The translations under genes and the position numbers were made by a program. Source: Sphingobacterium sp. (GTDB lineage: Bacteria; Bacteroidota; Bacteroidia; Sphingobacteriales; Sphingobacteriaceae). Taken from it: a DNA stretch of 48,367 nt. Of the stretch, positions 34,801 through 42,547 are shown in pieces; within the stretch, counting starts at the first letter, position 1, and each line of letters starts with the position of its first letter. Below the pieces are notes generated by a model. That model did not search any database and had not been told where the DNA came from. It worked only from the letters and a program-made list of their open reading frames with translations. The DNA lies in contig JAQZAZ010000026.1 of NCBI GenBank assembly GCA_029239355.1, positions 1 through 48,367 on the forward strand, written 5' to 3'.

Positions 34801-36354
34801 TTGTTTAAAGAAACGGTCTAACCAATTATTGGATGGCTTGCGGTCATGGGGTGATTTGAGGAAAAGCGCACACAAGGCTGGTGTCAATGTCAATGCATTA
34901 ATACCTGAAATCACGATTGCCGCAGCCAGCGTCAAAGAAAATTGTCTGTAAAATATTCCTACAGGGCCGGATAGAAAGGCTACCGGAACAAACACTGCTG
35001 ACATCACCAAGGTGATTGCCACGACGGCGCCCCCAACTTCCTTCATCGCTTCCAAGGTCGCTTCCATGGGTTGTAGATGCTCTTCTTCCATTTTGGCATA
35101 CACGGCCTCTACGACTACAATCCCATTGTCCACCACAATACCAATGGCCAGTACCAGTGCAAACAAGGTCAACAAATTGATTGAAAAGCCCAACATTTGC
35201 ATGAAAAACAAGGCTCCGATCAGACAGACCGGCACTGCTAGGATCGGGATAACCGTAGCCCTGAAATCCTGTAAAAAAATAAACACAACAATAAATACCA
35301 ACAGAAATGCTTCCAACAAAGTCTTGATCACCGATGAAATAGAGGCATCCAAGAAACGGGATACATCATACCCCATGGTATAGGTCATCCCGGCAGGAAA
35401 TGAGCTCTCCTTTAATTCGGCCATACGATCTTTTACCCGCTGAATAACTTCCTGCGCATTTGATCCGGGCAGCTGTTTCAGCATGATGGATGCCGATGGA
35501 CGACCATCAGTCTTGGAGACCATTTCATAATCCAGGGAACCAAATTCTACGTCGGCTACGTCTTTAATCCGAATAATTGAACCATTGGAATTGGCACGGA
35601 TAGGCACATTGGCATATTCATCAATTTCAGTAAACTTGCCCGGATAACGCAATACGTATTGCTGCATATTGCGCATTTTATCTGAGCTAATACCAGTTTG
35701 CCCAGGCGCAGCCTCGATATTCTGCTTGCGCAGCGCGGCGACCACATCCTCAGCAGATATATTATAGGCTGCCATGCGGTCTGGCTTCACCCATACGCGC
35801 ATGGCATAGTCACGCATACCCATAATCTGGGCTAGCCCGACACCCTCGATACGTTTGAGTTCCTTCAGGATATTAATATCGGCAAAGTTATAGATAAAAC
35901 GTTCGTCAGCAGTTTCGTCTTCGGTAAAGACGTTCAGATACATCAACATCGAATTGACCTCTTTCTCCGTCGTTACCCCGGCTTTGATAACCTCTTCCGG
36001 CAATTCATCCAGTACTGTTGTTACCCTATTCTGTACGTTGACCGCGGCGATATCCGGGTCGGTACCTACTTCAAAGAAGATCTGAATCACCGTACTCCCA
36101 TTATTGGTTGACACGGAGTTCATATAGGTCATCCCTGCAACACCATTGATAGCTTTTTCCAGTGGAATAGCCACTGCATTGGTACTTACCTCCGCATTTG
36201 CTCCTGTATAATTGGCATTCACCACCACAGAAGGGGGGACAATATCCGGGAATTGTGTAATAGGTAATGTAAATAAAGCCAGCAAACCCAAGAGGGTAAT
36301 AAAAACCGATATGACCAGCGATAATATGGGTCTTTTTATAAATGTTTCAAACAT
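31804..36354 (-). CDS. RND efflux permease fused to TolC-like outer-membrane lipoprotein
   Basis: A 1516-residue fusion. Residues 1 to about 1030 are a complete AcrB-like HAE1 permease: N-terminal helix FETFIKRPILSLVISVFIT, two periplasmic porter halves, twelve membrane helices, and the second proton-relay Lys in GKNAILIVEYA. In helix 4 the usual Asp-Asp pair reads D409-N410 (GIVVDNGIVVVE). Residues from C1054 to the end (463 residues) are an outer-membrane factor of the NodT type (SWREIFKDPLLVALIDSAL, LRSSWEIDLWGKLKSQRQAAYFG, NQRPDIKAAYLKMMASSNSQEASRLAFLPSVAIS). Between them is KKEDKKQVIKQASLVIAA and then LILFGSC1054, a lipoprotein signal peptide without its Met. The adaptor gene precedes it by 13 nt. 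Drug or dye export is the family expectation; the substrate is unknown. Confidence 0.95.
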   Translation of the reverse strand: MFETFIKRPILSLVISVFITLLGLLALFTLPITQFPDIVPPSVVVNANYTGANAEVSTNAVAIPLEKAINGVAGMTYMNSVSTNNGSTVIQIFFEVGTDPDIAAVNVQNRVTTVLDELPEEVIKAGVTTEKEVNSMLMYLNVFTEDETADERFIYNFADINILKELKRIEGVGLAQIMGMRDYAMRVWVKPDRMAAYNISAEDVVAALRKQNIEAAPGQTGISSDKMRNMQQYVLRYPGKFTEIDEYANVPIRANSNGSIIRIKDVADVEFGSLDYEMVSKTDGRPSASIMLKQLPGSNAQEVIQRVKDRMAELKESSFPAGMTYTMGYDVSRFLDASISSVIKTLLEAFLLVFIVVFIFLQDFRATVIPILAVPVCLIGALFFMQMLGFSINLLTLFALVLAIGIVVDNGIVVVEAVYAKMEEEHLQPMEATLEAMKEVGGAVVAITLVMSAVFVPVAFLSGPVGIFYRQFSLTLAAAIVISGINALTLTPALCALFLKSPHDRKPSNNWLDRFFKQFNKIYDRTAFGYKGILVKTSARRGLTLLLLGGFFLATWGSSAILPSGFIPTEDQGMIYVSVTTPPGATVDRTERVLDKIDSVSRKLDIVETVSTLSGYSIVTEVSGASYGMGMINLKPWKERDQTVDDVIKELREKTKDFADAQIDFFPPPTVPGFGNSSGFELRLLDRSGNEDLNKTAEVLQKFMDDMEKSEVLQDISSSFDVNFPQYMLKVDYDMAAKKGISVENAMNTLQTLMGSLYATNFIRYGQMYKVMVQAGPEYRQRPEDVLRLYVKNETGEMVPYNAFISMERIYGPEQITRYNMFSSAMVTGQSSPGFSSGQAIEEVEKIASSLPQGYSIEWSGMTREQKISGNQALYIFALCLLFVYLLLCAQYESFLLPLPVLLCLPAGIFGAFIFLKIFGLENNIYAQVALVMLIGLLGKNAILIVEYANLKYKQGMDIVTASIEGAVARLRPILMTSFAFIAGLIPLMMASGAGALGNRSIGTAAVGGMLIGTILGVIVIPGLVILFSKKEDKKQVIKQASLVIAALILFGSCAVPKKAAQPEKIAVPIAFSERTAIDSMNVGNRSWREIFKDPLLVALIDSALHANIDIRQSILRLESAQAYFKQRKAALGPTVEAAVEGGIRKYGHYTESGIGNYDSNFSDNLRSDEKLPEPFIPDYFIGLRSSWEIDLWGKLKSQRQAAYFGFLAEQEGKRLLETELVSNIATAYYELMALDQKIKVYDRNIDLHTNALEVVEIKKDAGYATELSVQQFKALLANSKSAKEKLSQEIALWEHHINGLLGRYYQPIKRSTYVENTNLYHAMTFGTPDDLVNQRPDIKAAYLKMMASSNSQEASRLAFLPSVAISPFIGLQSFSFNKLFNLDKSIAYNLFGGITLPILNQRQLKTQYEIAKADYGIAFLDYEKSVLNAYNEVSNVIMTQEAISRRRTFVDEHVKALDLSIEAAQELFIAGRVTSLDVVTAQKEALEAQVGKVELEKENTLNQILLYKALGGGWK

Positions 36355-36367
36355 AATTTATCCTCCG

Positions 36368-37474
36368 CTACAGCTTCCTCAATTTTGGATTAATCTTCAT
36401 TCCATTACGCAGGTTTTGCACTCCTTCATAGACCACTTTAACATTCGGATCAAGACCAGCCTCTACGATATAATAATGTCCTACACGAGGTCCCGCAACA
36501 AAAGGTGTCATCTTCACTGTGCTGTCTGCCTGCATGGCATACACATATGTTTTATCCTGGATCTCAAATACAGATTTTTGGTGTACGAATGCGTGCTCTC
36601 CAGTCTCCATAGGCACGGCAATCTTACCGGACGCACCGTGTTTCAGGATATGTTCCGCATTGGGAAATTGGACCCGGAGTGCAATAGATCCCGTATTGGC
36701 TTCAAATTCACTTTCGACAATATGGGCAACCCCCTCATGTGGGTATAATGCTCCGTTTGCCAGGATCAGTTTCACGGTCTTACGGGTTTCCTTCCCATCC
36801 AGTTTATCTTGCATCATCGTTAAATACTCCCGTTCTGAAATATCAAAATAAACATTGACCTGACTTAGATCAGAAATTGTGGTAATCAGACTGCCTTCGG
36901 TCAACAATGATCCCTCTTTTAGTAAGATTCGATCTATCCGGCCATCAAATGGTGCTTGGATTACGGTATAGTCGAGTCTCGTCTGGGCTTGGTTGACCAG
37001 AGCGCGGGCTTCTTCAATTTTGGAATTTGCCGCTTTTAACTGAATCTTCAATAGGTTATACTCGGATGGACTCACGATATTTTTGTCAACCAATTTTTGG
37101 GTTCTTTCCATTTCGAGTTTGATCTTTTGCGCTTCAGCAATGGAATTATCATATTGCGCTTTGGCTTTGGCCAGCTCCGAACGATACTCTTCATTATTGT
37201 ATTTGAACAATACTTGGCCTTTCTTTACCCAGGCTCCTTCGTCTACATAGATTTTATCTAAAAAGCCGTTCAGCTTGGACCTAAGCTCCACATTTTTTAA
37301 AGCCTGTATATCGGCTATATATTCCTGATATACTGTTGTGTCCATTATAATCAATGGTGTAACGGGTATATTCTTAATTTCTGCTTTTTGCTCGGCATTC
37401 GCATTGGAGGAGCGGCAGGAAGCCAGCATCCCTACCGTACCTAATAATAGGCACAGCGCAAGTAATTTTTTCAT
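36368..37474 (-). CDS. RND efflux periplasmic adaptor (AcrA-like)
   Basis: A 368-residue lipoprotein (lipobox MLASC, C20). It has the lipoyl/hairpin/beta-barrel layout of membrane-fusion proteins: VELRSKLNGFLDKIYVDEGAWVKKGQVLFKY (60-90), a coiled-coil hairpin about 95-170, DYTVIQAPFDGRIDRILLKEGSLL (second half-lipoyl), a beta-barrel region with ISDLSQVNVYFDISEREYL, and a membrane-proximal domain to the end. It bridges the permease and the outer-membrane part encoded by the next gene as one chain. It starts 139 bp after the small membrane protein gene, with no consensus promoter seen in between. Confidence 0.95.
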   Translation of the reverse strand: MKKLLALCLLLGTVGMLASCRSSNANAEQKAEIKNIPVTPLIIMDTTVYQEYIADIQALKNVELRSKLNGFLDKIYVDEGAWVKKGQVLFKYNNEEYRSELAKAKAQYDNSIAEAQKIKLEMERTQKLVDKNIVSPSEYNLLKIQLKAANSKIEEARALVNQAQTRLDYTVIQAPFDGRIDRILLKEGSLLTEGSLITTISDLSQVNVYFDISEREYLTMMQDKLDGKETRKTVKLILANGALYPHEGVAHIVESEFEANTGSIALRVQFPNAEHILKHGASGKIAVPMETGEHAFVHQKSVFEIQDKTYVYAMQADSTVKMTPFVAGPRVGHYYIVEAGLDPNVKVVYEGVQNLRNGMKINPKLRKL

Positions 37475-37613
37475 AAAAACGATAAAAAATAAAATGTTAA
37501 ACTAGATGAGAGCTATAATAATACGATACGACAATGCAAGGAATGTACAGTCCCAACATCATTAGAAAAGATAGTATTATTATTTACTCCGAAAGAAAAG
37601 TGAAATAAGGCAC

Positions 37614-37976
37614 TTAGAAAGGCCGGAATCTATATAAGAATTGATAATAACCGGGTCGACAAAGGGTTTTCGACCGATAAAACGGATGTACCTTATCCTT
37701 GGAGAAGCATAAGGCTGTAAAGACGATTCCAAAGACAAATATAAAGATTGACAGGACCTGACTATTGACAGCAAATATTCGATAGTCATCCTGCAACAAT
37801 ACTTTCTCTTCTTGAGAAGAATGAATAGGATCTAAATCCAATACATCATCCAAAAAATATTCCACGATAGTTTCCCCCGCATGCAACACCTGTCCTGTCG
37901 TTGATGAGAAGGACTCATACGTCAAGAGGTTGAGGTACGCAAAGAGTGTTATAAGATGAAATAACTTGCCTAACAT
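37614..37976 (-). CDS. Small membrane protein of unknown function
   Basis: A 120-residue protein from the ATG at 37976. The frame is open to an ATG at 37994, but a TACCTTTG box (minus strand, 38002-37995) would start transcription after that codon, so the inner ATG is preferred. It has a hydrophobic N-terminus (LGKLFHLITLFAYLNLLTYESF), an acidic middle (ETIVEYFLDDVLDLDPIHSSQEE), a second hydrophobic segment (VLSIFIFVFGIVFTALCF) and a C-terminus RPGYYQFLYRFRPF. I recall similar proteins in Bacteroidota but no function. It precedes the efflux operon on the same strand. Confidence 0.65.
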   Translation of the reverse strand: MLGKLFHLITLFAYLNLLTYESFSSTTGQVLHAGETIVEYFLDDVLDLDPIHSSQEEKVLLQDDYRIFAVNSQVLSIFIFVFGIVFTALCFSKDKVHPFYRSKTLCRPGYYQFLYRFRPF

Positions 37977-37994
37977 ATCGAATTTTCGAAACAC

Positions 37995-38002
37995 AAAGGT
38001 AT
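37995..38002 (-). promoter_or_regulatory. Possible -7 box of the small membrane protein gene
   Basis: TACCTTTG on the minus strand fits TAnnTTTG. No TTG was found at the expected distance, so support is partial. Its main use is in choosing the start codon of the gene below it. Confidence 0.35.
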
Positions 38003-38089
38003 GATTTTAAATAACCAAGATTATTTTATTCATGTAAAAAAAACATGACAGCAAAGGAATTCCTGTTCATGGCCTTTTACCATATTTAA

Positions 38090-38134
38090 AAAGGGATTAC
38101 ACACAAGCTGATTTTTTCATCCTCTTGTGTGTAA
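38090..38134 (-). terminator. Terminator after GH92 of PUL 2
   Basis: A perfect 11-bp stem (TTACACACAAG and its complement at 38124-38134 and 38097-38107) has a 16-nt loop. On the minus strand it is followed by TCCCTTTTT. It starts 9 nt after the GH92 stop and closes PUL 2. Confidence 0.8.
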
Positions 38135-38142
38135 ACTCCATT

Positions 38143-40431
38143 TTAGCGCTTTTCCTTACTGAAAGAATAGGGTGCATCATCTTTTTTTGTTCCTCTGTTT
38201 TTATTTGGCTCTGTGCTCATATTGAACTCCAATTTCGCTCCCTTTAAGAGTTCGGCGTAGCGAAGGTAGTTTTTATCATACGCCTTTCCATTCCAGGAAA
38301 GTCGATTCACATAGACTTGGTCTGAGCCCTGCTGTTTTGCATGAATATGAACTTCTTTCCCATTTTCTAGTTTTAAGGTCGCTTTCTCAAACTGAGGTGA
38401 ACCAATTACATACTCTCCGGAGCCCGGCGAAACAGGATAAAATCCCAGTGAAGAAAAGACATACCAAGCAGATGTCTGGCCATTATCTTCATCGCCACAG
38501 TAACCATCGGGAGTAGGTAAATAAAGTTTATCCATAATCTTGCGGATCCAATATTGTGCCTTCCAAGGTTGTGCCGCATAATTGTAGAGATAAGGCATGT
38601 GCTGGATAGGCTGATTGCCATGCGCATACTGTCCCATATTCATTACCTGCATTTCACGCATCTCATGGATCATGCTCCGGCTCTTCATTCCCTCATAACT
38701 TGGAATAGCAAATACCGTATCCAGCATGGAAACAAATGATTTATTTCCACCCATCAAATCTATTAATCCCTGTGGATCATGAAATACACAGAAGCTCCAA
38801 TGCCAGGCATTTCCTTCAGTATATTCACGCGACCAGGCGCTTGGATCAAAATTAGCAACAAACGATCCATCGGATTTTTTGCCCCGCATCAACTTTGTAC
38901 TTGGGTCATAAAGATTCTTGTAATTCATCGCACGTTGCGCATAAATAGCCGTTTCGGAGGCTGGCTTACCTAGTACCTTTCCAAATTCATAAATACACCA
39001 ATCGTTATAAGCGTATTCCAGCGATCTTGCCACATTCTGATCCACCTTTACATCTGCAGGAATATAGCCTAATCTGTTGTAATATTCGTGACCAAACCGT
39101 CCGGTAGAGGAGTGTTTTGGGTATGCGTTGTTAGCACCATGTTTTAGTGCTTCCCAAAGAAGTTCTTTGTCATAACCCGTCCTGTTGGTGACTAAAGCAT
39201 CAGCGACTATAGATGCCGAATTATTGCCTATCATAGATGCGCGATGCCCTGGTGATGCCCATTCGGGCAAATAGCCACTTTCCTTGTAAGCATTCACCAA
39301 GCCAGCCTGCATACGGTCGTTCATCGACGGGTACAATAAATTCAAAAGCGGGAACAAGCTTCTGAACGTGTCCCAAAAACCTGTATCCGTAAACATCTCA
39401 CCAGGCAAAACCTGTCCATTGTAGGGACTATAATGGATTCTTTTTCCAGAAGCATCAATTTCCGAGAAATCCCTAGGAAATAAGGTGGACCGATAGAGAC
39501 AGGAATAAAATGTACGTAATCGATCTATATTGCTATCCTCTACCTGAACACGCCCCAATACGTCATTCCATTGCTGCTTGCCTTCGTCGGCAACCTGCGC
39601 AAATGTTTTGGATTTCACTTCATTAAGATTAAGTTCTGCCTGTTCAAAGCTAATAAAGGAAGAAGCCACTTTTGCAATGACTTTTTCGCCCTTTTTTAAA
39701 GAAGGGAAGCCAACGATTGCTCCAGCATGGTCATCCTGAACTTCCAACTGATCATTTTTGATCATACCATTCTTTACCGCAGCTTTGTAGGAAAAGGGGC
39801 GATCAAAGGTAACAACAAAGTAATTCTTAAAATTGTCCGGAACACCACCGCTATTTTTTGTCGAATAGCCAATAATTTTATTTTCCTGAGGGATCACCTT
39901 GATGTAAGATCCTTTATCAAATGCATCGATAATGACGTAGGCGTTGTCCGTTTTTGGAAAAGTAAACTGAAAAACAGCCGCACGCTGTGAAGGTGTAAGT
40001 TCTGTAGTCACATCATGGTCTGCCAGATAAACACTATAATAATATGGTTTCACAACTTCGGCCTTATGCGAAAACCAACTCGCGCGGTTTTCCTGATCAA
40101 ACTGCGGTTTTCCGGTTATAGGCATCAATGAAAATTGCCCATAATCGTTATTCCAGGGACTAGGCTGATGAGTTTGCTTAAATCCTTTGATTTTATCAGC
40201 AGTATATGTATATACCCAACCATCGCCCATATTGCCTGTTTGCGGGGTCCAAAAATTCATTCCCCAGGGACGTGCAATGGCAGGATAGGTATTTCCGTTA
40301 GACAACTCATATTTAGACTCCGTGCCAATCAAAGGATTTACATAATCCACTGGAGAAGATTGTTGGGCTAAAGTGACATGAGCCACAAAAAGAAAAAGAA
40401 TGCCGCTCGTTAATTTTTTAATGTTAAACAT
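38143..40431 (-). CDS. GH92 alpha-mannosidase
   Basis: GH92 enzymes are Ca-dependent exo-acting alpha-mannosidases that trim high-mannose N-glycans or fungal mannan. The protein has 762 residues from the ATG at 40431; the frame is also open to 40449, but the shorter form gives the cleaner signal peptide (MFNIKKLTSGILFLFVAHVTLAQQ). Family segments in order: DYVNPLIGTESKYELSNGNT, GNTYPAIARPWGMNFWTPQTG, the central TDTGFWDTFRSLFPLLNLLYP, GHRASMIGNNSASIVADA, GNAWHWSFCVFHDPQGLIDLMGG, HGNQPIQHMPYLYNYA and GDEDNGQTSAWYVFSSLGFYP, whose Asp residues match the predicted general-base region. No lipobox is seen, so it probably acts in the periplasm. A terminator separates it from SusD upstream. Confidence 0.95.
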   Translation of the reverse strand: MFNIKKLTSGILFLFVAHVTLAQQSSPVDYVNPLIGTESKYELSNGNTYPAIARPWGMNFWTPQTGNMGDGWVYTYTADKIKGFKQTHQPSPWNNDYGQFSLMPITGKPQFDQENRASWFSHKAEVVKPYYYSVYLADHDVTTELTPSQRAAVFQFTFPKTDNAYVIIDAFDKGSYIKVIPQENKIIGYSTKNSGGVPDNFKNYFVVTFDRPFSYKAAVKNGMIKNDQLEVQDDHAGAIVGFPSLKKGEKVIAKVASSFISFEQAELNLNEVKSKTFAQVADEGKQQWNDVLGRVQVEDSNIDRLRTFYSCLYRSTLFPRDFSEIDASGKRIHYSPYNGQVLPGEMFTDTGFWDTFRSLFPLLNLLYPSMNDRMQAGLVNAYKESGYLPEWASPGHRASMIGNNSASIVADALVTNRTGYDKELLWEALKHGANNAYPKHSSTGRFGHEYYNRLGYIPADVKVDQNVARSLEYAYNDWCIYEFGKVLGKPASETAIYAQRAMNYKNLYDPSTKLMRGKKSDGSFVANFDPSAWSREYTEGNAWHWSFCVFHDPQGLIDLMGGNKSFVSMLDTVFAIPSYEGMKSRSMIHEMREMQVMNMGQYAHGNQPIQHMPYLYNYAAQPWKAQYWIRKIMDKLYLPTPDGYCGDEDNGQTSAWYVFSSLGFYPVSPGSGEYVIGSPQFEKATLKLENGKEVHIHAKQQGSDQVYVNRLSWNGKAYDKNYLRYAELLKGAKLEFNMSTEPNKNRGTKKDDAPYSFSKEKR

Positions 40432-40549
40432 AATTATTGATTTGGTCAAAGCTGTTTAAAATAACCTGAAAAGCTAAAACGTATTAGTAAATATAACCAA
40501 GAAATTTAAATATAGCGGATAACTAATCTATTTTTCACAAGATGGTTAC

Positions 40550-40588
40550 AAAAAGTCCCACGCTCAAGCAGGTGCTTAAATGTGGGAC
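40550..40588 (-). terminator. Terminator between SusD and GH92 of PUL 2
   Basis: On the minus strand GTCCCAC pairs with GTGGGAC, with further pairing inside (TTAAGCA with TGCTTGA) and a TTTTTG run after it. It would end or attenuate the SusCD transcript before the GH92 gene. The rest of the 40432-40604 gap shows no consensus promoter for GH92. Confidence 0.75.
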
Positions 40589-40604
40589 AATAACATATAA
40601 AGCA

Positions 40605-42542
40605 CTACCAGCCGGGATTCTGTCCCAAGGCAGGTGATTTCTGAAGTTCAGAATTCAAAATAGGAAATAAATAATGGGTAGGTGTATTAAAAACCCTACT
40701 CTCGACAAAAAAACGCTCCATTCTATATCTTTTGTCCCCGATTTGAATTTTACCATTAACATCTTCAACAGGTCGCATACCATTGATCATATTTTGAAGC
40801 TTAGGGTAGGAACTATTATTATTTTTCCAATAGTTAATACTTCGTTCGTTGTTGTTTGTTCCTGCTGCAGTAAAAATTTGATATTTTGTCTTTTCTACTG
40901 CACTGCTAGGTTCTAAATACAGCCTGCTGTCAAAAGCTCTTTTATTTTCATAAAAAAACTCTACCCGTCTTTCACGATAAATATATTCACGCATTAAATT
41001 TTTATTTGAGAGCGTGTTTAACGGCATTGGTGCCATAAATGATCGTGCTCGAACCTGATTTATCAAATTATAAATTTCCTGTGTTGGCCCGTCTGTTTCA
41101 TTGACCGCCTCTGCATAGATATAAATAAAATCTGGCAACCTCCATACAGGTGGTGCGCTAAGGATCACACTCCCATTTTTGTTCCAAGCTTCCTGTAGAA
41201 ATTTTCTCAAATAATACCCTGTACGGGTTGCATTATTTGCTCCGATTTCATCAGCACCACTTGCGACATTTGTTTGGGAGGGATTATTATTACCGCCTCT
41301 AAAAGCTGCACCATGAAATATAATATCACGATAGAATCGTGGGTCTCTTTTTACCGAAGTATAAGGACTTCCGTCATCATACCCATCCTGTTTCGCTTGA
41401 GTATTATAAATGGGATAACCAAAGCCGTCAGGAGAAATATATTCATACTCATCAACTTGCTCTTGAACCGGCATCTGACGAGCACCTCCCCCCCTGCTGG
41501 GTGGGTATACATCACCAAACCAGCCCTCTCCTTTATACCTCGTAAAAAATAAAACATACTCATTTTTAAATGCTTCCATATCATAAAACATCTGCCAAAG
41601 TCGGGTATAAACAGTAGAATTACTTGTATTCTGCCCTCCACTGTCACCAAAGTCAGTATTTGAATATTTCTGATAAAGACTATAACGTTTTCCTCCAGCC
41701 ACGGTAAAGTCCAACACAGCCTTCGCAGATTCTTTAGCCTGTATCCAACGTTGAGGGTTATTACTTGCATATTCAGACTCAAATTTCCGGTTTCCATTAT
41801 ACCCTTTTTCAGCCGCACCGTTCCAAAGTGGAGTCGCCGCCAACCACCTCGCCTCTGCTATTAATCCCAAACATGCGCCTTTATCAATTCGACCAAAATT
41901 CTGTCCTTCCCATTTTTCTGGAACAGCATTATATGCAGTGGTAGCGTCTGCGACTATTTTATCAATTACCGTATGAACTGACTCCCGTTCGAAGTTCATA
42001 TTTTCTGTCGCAGTAATGACATGATCAATATAAGGAACCTCTCCATAAATCCGAACGGCCATTAGATGGAAATATGCTCTCAAAAAATACGTCTCTCCTA
42101 CACGCATAGGCAAAGATCCAGGTTCTAAAATATCATCTGGTGTATTGTATTTTTTTATTCCTTCCAAAATTACATTTGTACGTCTGATACCATCATACAT
42201 ACTATTCCAAAACTGTCCATTATCTCCTGGTAATTCGTTAATATTCCAGTCTCCAGTGTTATACCGATTCGTAATATTTCCTTCTACTGTAGAGCCTTCT
42301 GCCTCATCTGTAATGGCGGCACTTGAAAAATGATAAAACCATGAAATCGGCTGGTTCACGTTTTTGGCTTTTGTGTAAACATCTGTAACAAGCTGATTTA
42401 CTTTTTCATAACGCGTAAACACCTCATCTTCTCTTAATTGGTCATCTGGCAACTTGTCCAAATATTTGTTACAGCCAGTCATTATCAATACAATAGTACC
42501 TGCTATAAAAAAAATTATATTTTTACTTTTAAACATATTCAT
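40605..42542 (-). CDS. SusD/RagB-family lipoprotein of PUL 2
   Basis: A 645-residue outer-membrane lipoprotein (lipobox IMTGC, C24; start M1 or M3). It follows SusC by 5 nt. N-terminal DKLPDDQLREDEVFTRYEKVNQLVTDVY and the TPR-like parts (YFLRAYFHLMAVRIYGEVPYID) are typical of SusD. The C-terminus has ERRVEFFYENKRAFDSRLYLEPSSA and ends HYLFPILNSELQKSPALGQNPGW, the family signature. At 645 residues it is longer than the PUL 1 SusD, with an aromatic-rich insert around 300-380 that may shape a mannan-binding site. Confidence 0.95.
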   Translation of the reverse strand: MNMFKSKNIIFFIAGTIVLIMTGCNKYLDKLPDDQLREDEVFTRYEKVNQLVTDVYTKAKNVNQPISWFYHFSSAAITDEAEGSTVEGNITNRYNTGDWNINELPGDNGQFWNSMYDGIRRTNVILEGIKKYNTPDDILEPGSLPMRVGETYFLRAYFHLMAVRIYGEVPYIDHVITATENMNFERESVHTVIDKIVADATTAYNAVPEKWEGQNFGRIDKGACLGLIAEARWLAATPLWNGAAEKGYNGNRKFESEYASNNPQRWIQAKESAKAVLDFTVAGGKRYSLYQKYSNTDFGDSGGQNTSNSTVYTRLWQMFYDMEAFKNEYVLFFTRYKGEGWFGDVYPPSRGGGARQMPVQEQVDEYEYISPDGFGYPIYNTQAKQDGYDDGSPYTSVKRDPRFYRDIIFHGAAFRGGNNNPSQTNVASGADEIGANNATRTGYYLRKFLQEAWNKNGSVILSAPPVWRLPDFIYIYAEAVNETDGPTQEIYNLINQVRARSFMAPMPLNTLSNKNLMREYIYRERRVEFFYENKRAFDSRLYLEPSSAVEKTKYQIFTAAGTNNNERSINYWKNNNSSYPKLQNMINGMRPVEDVNGKIQIGDKRYRMERFFVESRVFNTPTHYLFPILNSELQKSPALGQNPGW

Positions 42543-42547
42543 AACGA

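Noticed and set aside
37580..37789. Second leftward frame overlapping the small membrane protein
   Set aside because: It overlaps almost fully in another frame and lacks a convincing start or features.
41351..41818. 155-codon frame within the PUL 2 SusD gene
   Set aside because: Same-strand shifted frame inside a clear SusD protein; no domain seen.
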